20,461 nucleotides of DNA. Source: CF-113 sp035308345 (GTDB taxonomy: Bacteria > Chloroflexota > Ktedonobacteria > Ktedonobacterales > Ktedonobacteraceae). Positions 15,172 to 20,461 of the stretch are shown piece after piece. Both the position numbers and the translations under genes were made by a program. The stretch is taken from positions 1 through 20,461 of the forward strand of contig DATGGW010000339.1 of the NCBI GenBank assembly GCA_035308345.1. The letters are read 5' to 3'. The notes under the pieces were generated by a model. That model was not told the DNA's origin and did no database searches. It worked only from the letters and a program-made list of their open reading frames with translations. How positions within the stretch are numbered: position 1 is the stretch's first letter; every line of letters starts with the position of its first letter.

Positions 15172-16494
15172 ATGAGTGATCAAGACGGCACACAATCACC
15201 ACAGGCGCAGGTTCTAAATGGCCGCGAGGCATGGAAAACATACTGGGAGGCGCGTGGGCAGCCCTGGCGCACCGAAGCGGAGATCGACGCGGAGCGCCAG
15301 CATTACCTGGCTCAATGCCGCGCCATTACACCTGATCCCCGGCAGGGCGCTTATCCCTTTAAGGACATTGCGCTGAGCCGCGCCGATGTCGAATGGCTGC
15401 TGGCAACGCACGAGAACGGGCGCGGACCGGTCGATTGGAGCGACGAGAGCCAGCGAGAACGCGCAGGTTTAGATTTGCGTGGCGCCGACCTGCGGCGAGT
15501 AGACCTGCAGAACCTTCCACTGGCGTACACCATTGGTGACGTCACATGGATGGAGTGGCGCGATCTCACCCTGGGACAGCGCACGATGGCGGCGTTACTC
15601 CTGGAGCATGCCGATCTGAAAGGAGCTCACCTGGAGCACGCCAGGCTCTCCTACGCACACATGGAAAGAGCAGACCTCCGAGAAGCGCATCTCGAGGGAG
15701 CCAACCTCGCTGGAGCTGACCTGGAGGGAGCCTATCTTCGACGGACGCACCTGGAAGGAGCTAATCTCTTCAACGCTCATCTTGACGAAAGCATTCTTTG
15801 GGAAGCACACCTGGAGGGTGCTGCGCTCAGTGGAACGCACCTGGAAGGCGCCCTTCTCTCAGATATCATTCTGAGCAACGAAAAGCGGGTAGGCCCGCGC
15901 CTGGCGGATGTTCGCTGGGGTGACGTAAACCTCGCGGTAGTCCGCTGGTCACAGGTGAAAATGCTGGGCGAGGAGGAGCAGGCGCGCCAGAAAAAGCAAG
16001 ATGACAAGGTGAAAGATGCGGCAACGCGATTGAATGAGTACGAAACAGCCGTTCGTGCCAATCGCCAGCTTGCCACCGCTCTCTCAGCGCAGGGACTCAA
16101 TGAAGATGCGGCCCACTTTGCCTATCACGCGCAGAAGCTCCAGCGCGTCGTCCTGCGGCGGCGCAACAAGATAGGCCAGTATCTCTTCTCCGGCTTCCTC
16201 TATGTGCTCGCTGGCTACGGCTATCGACCAGGACGAAGCCTGATTGCGTATCTTCTGGTGATCGGTTTGTTTGCGACAACCTACGCTCTGCTTGGGCAAA
16301 GCGTCCATCCATCATTCTCACCTCTTGCCGCGCTTGTCTTCAGCATCACCTCGTTTCATGGACGCGGCTTTTTCCCCGGTGGCATTCCGCTGGACAATCC
16401 AATCACCGTACTGGCAGCCCTGGAAGCGATCATGGGTCTTATTATTGAGATCAGTTTCATCGCAACGTTCACCCAGCGTTACTTCGCAAAGTGA
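15172..16494 (+). CDS. Pentapeptide-repeat protein with a C-terminal channel-like membrane domain
   Basis: The 440-residue protein has an N-terminal region (1-95) with no recognised domain, then pentapeptide repeats of the A(D/N)Lxx type in two blocks (about 98-115 and 140-232, for example ADLKGAHLEHARLSYAHMER), which fold as a right-handed quadrilateral beta-helix. A charged helical region (265-335) with a likely coiled coil follows. The C-terminal 105 residues contain membrane segments at about 337-350 (weak), 356-374 and 412-433. Between the last two lies a re-entrant-like stretch, AALVFSITSFHGRGFFPG, placed as in two-helix potassium channels, but the TVGYGD filter is absent. The start is ATG 15172, with AAGAGGAA seven bases upstream. 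It may be a degenerate or non-potassium channel, or a membrane-anchored scaffold. Confidence 0.85.
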   Translation: MSDQDGTQSPQAQVLNGREAWKTYWEARGQPWRTEAEIDAERQHYLAQCRAITPDPRQGAYPFKDIALSRADVEWLLATHENGRGPVDWSDESQRERAGLDLRGADLRRVDLQNLPLAYTIGDVTWMEWRDLTLGQRTMAALLLEHADLKGAHLEHARLSYAHMERADLREAHLEGANLAGADLEGAYLRRTHLEGANLFNAHLDESILWEAHLEGAALSGTHLEGALLSDIILSNEKRVGPRLADVRWGDVNLAVVRWSQVKMLGEEEQARQKKQDDKVKDAATRLNEYETAVRANRQLATALSAQGLNEDAAHFAYHAQKLQRVVLRRRNKIGQYLFSGFLYVLAGYGYRPGRSLIAYLLVIGLFATTYALLGQSVHPSFSPLAALVFSITSFHGRGFFPGGIPLDNPITVLAALEAIMGLIIEISFIATFTQRYFAK

Positions 16495-16569
16495 CCCGAA
16501 CAGAATGTGGTATCATTTACTACAGGACATAATCAAGCAAACGACAGCATCAGGGAGGGAGCGGGAGCA

Positions 16570-17139
16570 ATGGCACAACGCAAATACTCAGTCATGAGTG
16601 TCGAGGACTACTTGATACTCAACAGGAACAGCAAAGACACGCGCTACGAATATCTCGACGGTGAAATACAAATGCTGGCCGGGGGAAGTCCCGATCACTC
16701 CATCATCATTGCCAATCTAACAGCCACGATCAAGGGGCCATTAAAGGGCAGACAATGCCGTGTCTACAATTCCGATGTTCAACTCAAGCTTTCCGAAAAG
16801 CGCTATGTCTTTCCCGATATCACGATCAGTTGCGATGAGCGCGACAGAAACCAGAAAGAAACGATACGTTATCCCCGCATCGTCGTCGAGGTGCTCTCTC
16901 CGACCACAGAAGCTACCGACAGAGGTAAAAAAGCAGCATATTATCGAGCCTGTCCAACAATCCAAGAATATGTGATGGTTGATTCCGAAGAAATCTTCGT
17001 AGAAGTTCACCGCCGCGAAGAGGAAAGGTGGACGATCAATACCTTTGAATCAGGAGATACCATCATACTAAAAAGTCTTGGTATTCAATTCCCTATCGAA
17101 GACGCTTACGAAGGAACAAGCCTTTCTTACGAGCCATAG
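16570..17139 (+). CDS. Uma2-family putative endonuclease (DUF820)
   Basis: The 189-residue protein opens with SVMSVEDYLILNRNS and RYEYLDGEIQMLAG, both typical of the Uma2 family, and has a PD-(D/E)xK-type core with D83 (FPDI) and E107 (IVVEVLSP). The later TDRGKKAAYYRACPTIQEYVMVD is the usual conserved helix and strand. All candidate catalytic residues are present, but the substrate of the family is not established. ATG 16570 is chosen over an upstream in-frame start at 16507, because GGGAGGGAGCGGGAG lies directly before it. An extended -10 (TGGTATCAT, 16508-16516) could give it its own promoter. Such genes occur in many copies in Chloroflexota and Cyanobacteria. Confidence 0.88.
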   Translation: MAQRKYSVMSVEDYLILNRNSKDTRYEYLDGEIQMLAGGSPDHSIIIANLTATIKGPLKGRQCRVYNSDVQLKLSEKRYVFPDITISCDERDRNQKETIRYPRIVVEVLSPTTEATDRGKKAAYYRACPTIQEYVMVDSEEIFVEVHRREEERWTINTFESGDTIILKSLGIQFPIEDAYEGTSLSYEP

Positions 17140-17236
17140 ACCAGACGATCCAGCACGCTGAGCCCCTGCCTGGCAGACTGACCGAATAACGAAGAGAGTG
17201 CGCGCAGCCTAATAGCTAGCCAACGAGAACAAGCCA

Positions 17237-17245
17237 TGATACAAT
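17237..17245 (+). promoter_or_regulatory. Extended -10 element before the nucleotidyltransferase gene
   Basis: TGATACAAT matches the TGn-TATAAT form with one mismatch. The -35 region is poor. A start near 17252 would leave a leader of about 37 bases before ATG 17289. Nothing else is recognised in 17140-17288. Confidence 0.35.
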
Positions 17246-17288
17246 AGGCCCATTACAAGATCACGAGAATGGGTACATATTGCTCATC

Positions 17289-18671
17289 ATGTTAGACATC
17301 ATCATCACGCTGGCGGAAGCATTTCGCGCGCAGCACAAACAACTCTATATGGTAGGTGGAACGGTGCGCGACGTGCTGCTTCATCGTGGTAAATCCAACG
17401 ATGCGGACCTGGCGACCGACGCTAAACCCGACGAGATCAAGCAGATCGTCGCGCCCACGCATCCCAGCGCCGTCATCCTGGTGGGCGAGCGCTTCGGCAC
17501 GGTGCGCCTGCACTACGGAAGCGACATCATCGAGATTACCACCTTCCGCAGCGAGCAATATAATGCCGAGTCGCGCAAGCCAGAAGTGTGTTTTGGCACG
17601 AAACTGGAGGATGACTTGCTGCGGCGCGACTTCACCATCAACGCTATGGCGCGCCACCCACTGACGGGTCACATCAGCGATCCTTTCGGGGGAAGACAGG
17701 ACCTCGAGGCGCATGTCCTGCGCGCTGTCGGCAACGAACCGGACAAACGCTTCGACGAAGACCCGCTGCGCCTGCTGCGCGCCGTGCGTTTCGCCGCCCA
17801 GCTTGACTTCACCATTGAAGCGGGTACGCGCCGCTCGATGATTCACCAGGCGCACAAACTACAAAAGATCTCACGCGAGCGCATCCGCGACGAGATGAAT
17901 AAACTGCTGCTCTCCGATCACCCGGCGAAGGGACTGGATTTACTGGTGGAACTGGGTCTCATGGCGTACATTGTGCCGGAAGTCCTGGACTTGCGCGGCG
18001 TCAGCCAGGCAGCGAACGGGCCACAGCGCGCAGTGCATAGCAAAGACGTGTACGCGCACGTCTTGCGCGTGGTGGAACGTTCCTCTCCTCGCCTGGAATG
18101 TCGTTGGAGCGCGCTGTTGCATGATATCGCCAAGCCGCGCACGCGCACGGTCGAAGATGGCAAGGTGCATTTCTTCGGCCACGAGGATATGGGAGCGTAT
18201 ATGGCGCGTGATATTCTGAAGCAGTTGCACTTTGACCGCGACTTTATCGAGAGTGTATCGCGTATTGTGCGCCTGCATATGCGGGCCAACGCCTACGAAT
18301 CCGACTGGACGGATGGCGCGGTGCGGCGTTTGATGCTTGAAAGCAGCGCTGACCTGGCGGATTTGCTCGATCTTTCGCAGGCGGATATAACCAGCTATCG
18401 AGCTGACAAGGTATCGCGTGCCGTCGAGCGCGTGAGCGAACTGACCGCGCGCTGCCAGCGATTGAAAGAGGAAGCCGAGCGCGTGCCGCTCAAGAGTCCC
18501 CTGGATGGCAATGAACTGATGGCGCTTTTCGATCGCCCGCCTGGGCCCTGGCTGCGCCCCATCAAAGAGCACCTGCTGGGCCTGGTGATAGACGGCGCGC
18601 TTTCTCCCGATGATAAGGCGCAGGCGGCGCACATTGCAAAAGCGTTTATGGAATCAATAATCAATTCGTAG
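17289..18671 (+). CDS. cca: CCA tRNA nucleotidyltransferase (class II poly(A) polymerase/CCA family)
   Basis: This protein of 460 residues should add or repair the CCA end of tRNAs in the cytoplasm. Counting from TTG 17280, the class II motifs are MVGGTVRD (24-31), the metal-binding D41-x-D43 in DADLATD, RRDFTINAM (115-123), the DEDPLRLLRAVRFA helix (159-172) and RERIRDE (199-205) for nucleotide recognition. An HD domain follows with H281-D282 (LLHDIAKPRTR) and its own metal-binding pattern, which could give phosphohydrolase activity. Length and order are normal and no damage is seen. ATG 17289 is preferred to the TTG nine bases earlier. Both have weak ribosome sites. A poly(A) polymerase of the same family cannot be excluded from motifs alone. 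Confidence 0.9.
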   Translation: MLDIIITLAEAFRAQHKQLYMVGGTVRDVLLHRGKSNDADLATDAKPDEIKQIVAPTHPSAVILVGERFGTVRLHYGSDIIEITTFRSEQYNAESRKPEVCFGTKLEDDLLRRDFTINAMARHPLTGHISDPFGGRQDLEAHVLRAVGNEPDKRFDEDPLRLLRAVRFAAQLDFTIEAGTRRSMIHQAHKLQKISRERIRDEMNKLLLSDHPAKGLDLLVELGLMAYIVPEVLDLRGVSQAANGPQRAVHSKDVYAHVLRVVERSSPRLECRWSALLHDIAKPRTRTVEDGKVHFFGHEDMGAYMARDILKQLHFDRDFIESVSRIVRLHMRANAYESDWTDGAVRRLMLESSADLADLLDLSQADITSYRADKVSRAVERVSELTARCQRLKEEAERVPLKSPLDGNELMALFDRPPGPWLRPIKEHLLGLVIDGALSPDDKAQAAHIAKAFMESIINS

Positions 18672-18720
18672 GGACAGGATTATGGACATTGATCAAATGA
18701 CACGGCAACCAGAAGGCACG

Positions 18721-18856
18721 AGGGCGACCGCAAGGGTCTCCACCCGTCCGCTCCACCGCTCCCGCCCTTGCAATGACTACGGCGAGGGGATAAAGGGCGT
18801 TCATTGTAAGGGCGGGAGAAGAGTGGATGTGGGGAGGAGACCCTTGCGGTCGCCCT
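18721..18856. repeat. 136-bp long palindrome (MITE-like)
   Basis: The outer arms are perfect inverted copies of 21 bases (18721-18741 and 18836-18856, starting AGGGCGACCGCAAGGGTCTC). Inside them a second pair (CTCCCGCCCTTGCAATGA at 18769-18786 region and its near-inverse at about 18799-18816) differs at one position. It fills most of the 225-base gap between cca and the Nif3-like gene. No coding sequence is present. Confidence 0.8.
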
Positions 18857-18896
18857 GAAGCTCTCTACGCGCTGTATCTATACGGGTGGAGGCTTT

Positions 18897-19661
18897 ATGA
18901 GCGCAATACGGGATGAGATTGTGCAATATCTAAATGAATATTTACAGGTGGGAAAGTTCAAGGATTATTGCCCGAACGGCATGCAGGTGATTGGACGCCC
19001 GGCAGTCGCGCGCGTGGCTCTGGGGGTCAGCGCGAACCTGGAGTGTTTCCGGCAGGCAAGAGAGCGGCAGGCGGATATGCTGATTGTGCATCATGGTCTG
19101 TTCTGGGAGAACATGCCGCGCGAGATCGGCACTATGATGAAAGTGCGTCTCAAGATATTGTTTGAGCACGATATCACTTTGCTCGGCTATCACCTGCCAC
19201 TGGACGCGCACCCGGAAATAGGTAATAATGTTTTATGGTTAAACCGCCTGGGCTTCACCGTCGAGGGCATCGAACTGGCAGCGACACGCGGCATGCCTAT
19301 CGGCGCGATTGGCACAGCCCCGAAACGTTTGACTCTGCCAGATTTAGTTGAGCAGGTCACGCAGGCAGCGGGGGCTGCGCCGCTCGTCTATGAGTTTGGG
19401 CCGCATACTGTGCGCCGTCTGGGGGTGGTAACTGGCGGTGGCGATGGATATTTGATGGAGGCGATTGCGCGCGGCTGCGATACTTTCTTGACGGGCGAGG
19501 TCGGCGAGCCTACTCAGAGCATTGCGCGGGAAGAGGGCGTTAATTTTATCGCGGCAGGCCATTATAATTCGGAGAAAATTGGAGTGCAGGCGCTGGGTGA
19601 ACTCCTGCAAGAGCATTTTGGCGTAGAGACGTTTTTCTGTGACGTGCCGAATAGCGTGTAG
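18897..19661 (+). CDS. Nif3-like dinuclear metal-centre protein (YqfO/YbgI family)
   Basis: The 254-residue protein has the family's metal ligands: the H65-H66 pair in IVHHGLFW, D103 in LPLDAHPE, H222 and E226 in GHYNSEKIG. These bind two metal ions in a toroidal multimer. It matches the short form (about 250-260 residues), without the extra PII-like insert of longer relatives. The N-terminus NEYLQVGKFKDYCPNGMQV is typical. The family is widely called GTP cyclohydrolase I type 2, but its true reaction is uncertain. The start is ATG 18897, after GGGTGGAGGC. Two small genes follow at short intervals, suggesting an operon with the DUF512 gene. Confidence 0.92.
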   Translation: MSAIRDEIVQYLNEYLQVGKFKDYCPNGMQVIGRPAVARVALGVSANLECFRQARERQADMLIVHHGLFWENMPREIGTMMKVRLKILFEHDITLLGYHLPLDAHPEIGNNVLWLNRLGFTVEGIELAATRGMPIGAIGTAPKRLTLPDLVEQVTQAAGAAPLVYEFGPHTVRRLGVVTGGGDGYLMEAIARGCDTFLTGEVGEPTQSIAREEGVNFIAAGHYNSEKIGVQALGELLQEHFGVETFFCDVPNSV

Positions 19662-19683
19662 AATCAAAGAAAAGGATACCATC

Positions 19684-20076
19684 ATGGCAAAGGTGAATAA
19701 GCCGGGTGACAAAGCTCGCAAGTCGCCCGTAGGCGGGACGGCAGTGCCAGGCGCAAAATCTATGCAGCCCAAAGAGCCGCCGACGACGCAGAGCGCGCAG
19801 CAGCAGGCAGAAACGTATAACCGCGAGATGCGCCGCCGCATGCAGCACATGGGTACCGGCCCTTACAGCGAGCCCGCGCCCATGCCCGCGCGCAAAAAGG
19901 CGGAGAAGCGTATCAATGAGCGCAAGAAACGCCAGGAAGAAGTAAAAAAGACCGTTGTCACCAAAGGGCCAAGCACCAACATTAAACTGGGACGCCGCAA
20001 TACCTATTTCATGCTGGGTGTGCTGGCATTCGTAGCGCTGATTATCTTGATCGCCGTTATTGTCCATCATCTTTAG
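19684..20076 (+). CDS. Small basic protein with one C-terminal membrane segment
   Basis: The 130-residue protein has a Pro/Gln-rich N-terminal part, a strongly charged stretch at about 64-92 (ARKKAEKRINERKKRQEEVK), probably helical, and one hydrophobic segment at 108-127 followed by HHL. This is a tail-anchored layout, with the basic body in the cytoplasm. No catalytic motif or named domain is recognised. The ATG at 19684 is chosen because AAAAGGA precedes it. A frame extension to 19639 overlaps the Nif3-like gene and lacks a ribosome site. The gene lies 22 bases after the Nif3-like gene and 22 before the DUF512 gene, so it is likely co-transcribed. Confidence 0.8.
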   Translation: MAKVNKPGDKARKSPVGGTAVPGAKSMQPKEPPTTQSAQQQAETYNREMRRRMQHMGTGPYSEPAPMPARKKAEKRINERKKRQEEVKKTVVTKGPSTNIKLGRRNTYFMLGVLAFVALIILIAVIVHHL

Positions 20077-20098
20077 GGGATACAAAGGAATAATATCA

Positions 20099-20461
20099 AT
20101 GCCAAAAATGTATGGATGGGTGCGTGAGGTAGTGCCAGAAAGTCCGGCGGACAGGGCCGGACTACAGCCGGGTGATTTGATTCGCACGATCAATGGTCAT
20201 GCTGTGCGCGACCTAGTGGACTATCGCTTTTATGTTGCCGATGAAGAATTGACCATCGGTTTTGAGCGGCAATTGAGCCAGCATGAAGTACAAATCAATA
20301 AAACCTACGATGAGAACCTGGGCGTGCTCTTCGGCGAGGAGCCTGCGCCCTTTATTCGCCAGTGCGCCAATAAATGCGTCTTCTGCTTTATCAAAGGTTT
20401 GCCCGAGCGCTTCGCGGCGCAGCCGGGCCTGCCACATGGCATGCGCTCCACGCTTTATATC
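20099..20461 (+). CDS. DUF512-family PDZ/radical-SAM-like protein (partial, N-terminal)
   Basis: The first 121 residues are visible, starting at ATG 20099 with AAAGGA about nine bases upstream. A PDZ-like domain covers about 1-60 (VVPESPADRAGLQPGDLIRTINGH), with the typical SPA..AGL..GD.I..INGH pattern. It is followed by C89-x3-C93-x2-C96 (CANKCVFCFIKGLP), an iron-sulphur binding motif of the radical-SAM type, and MRSTLYI. This order is that of DUF512 proteins, also described as cyanobacterial FeS oxidoreductases, and common in Firmicutes and Chloroflexota. Function is unknown. The remainder, expected to be over 300 residues, lies outside the window. Confidence 0.9.
   Translation, partial: MPKMYGWVREVVPESPADRAGLQPGDLIRTINGHAVRDLVDYRFYVADEELTIGFERQLSQHEVQINKTYDENLGVLFGEEPAPFIRQCANKCVFCFIKGLPERFAAQPGLPHGMRSTLYI

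Overview
The window looks like chromosomal DNA of a Chloroflexota bacterium, most likely a Ktedonobacter-like lineage. This is inferred from the mix of genes (a DUF512-type radical SAM protein, a Nif3-like protein, Uma2, a pentapeptide protein with a channel-like tail), the moderately high GC content and the many GC-rich palindromic repeats. No marker gene fixes the taxonomy.

Region 1 (1-3144, minus strand) is one end of a Tn7-like transposon. It holds the start of a probable tnsC, a fused tnsA-tnsB gene broken by one in-frame TGA, a promoter, and an end that starts TGT at 3144 and carries TnsB-like repeat sites. The end interrupts the remnant of a Y1 (REP-associated, HUH-type) transposase gene at 3145-3375. 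A long GC-rich palindrome at 3424-3524 follows.

Region 2 (3567-11134, minus strand) is a type I restriction-modification locus. A clear promoter at 11106-11134 drives hsdM, hsdS and a dual-specificity phosphatase. All three overlap by four bases, and hsdS carries a one-base frameshift near its end. A SRPBCC-domain gene separates this block from a second unit with its own promoter: a YgiT-type zinc-finger protein followed by hsdR.

Region 3 (11135-14897) holds two palindromic repeat blocks, a secreted lipoprotein with two repeated domains, an RsmC-like methyltransferase whose reading frame has taken in a 178-bp inverted-repeat element, an orphan plus-strand terminator that marks an unannotated small RNA or small ORF, and a membrane-anchored protein. 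That last gene has a strong promoter bracketed by two identical 13-bp sites.

Region 4 (15172-20461, plus strand) holds a pentapeptide-repeat protein fused to a channel-like membrane domain, a Uma2-family putative nuclease, a CCA-adding-type nucleotidyltransferase, a 136-bp palindrome, and a likely operon of a Nif3-like protein, a small tail-anchored protein and a PDZ/radical-SAM DUF512 protein that runs off the window.

Overall this is a defence and mobile-element region joined to a housekeeping block, with several recent-looking lesions: one nonsense codon in tnsAB, one frameshift in hsdS, and a stop plus an insertion in the Y1 transposase. Several repeat families are also present.
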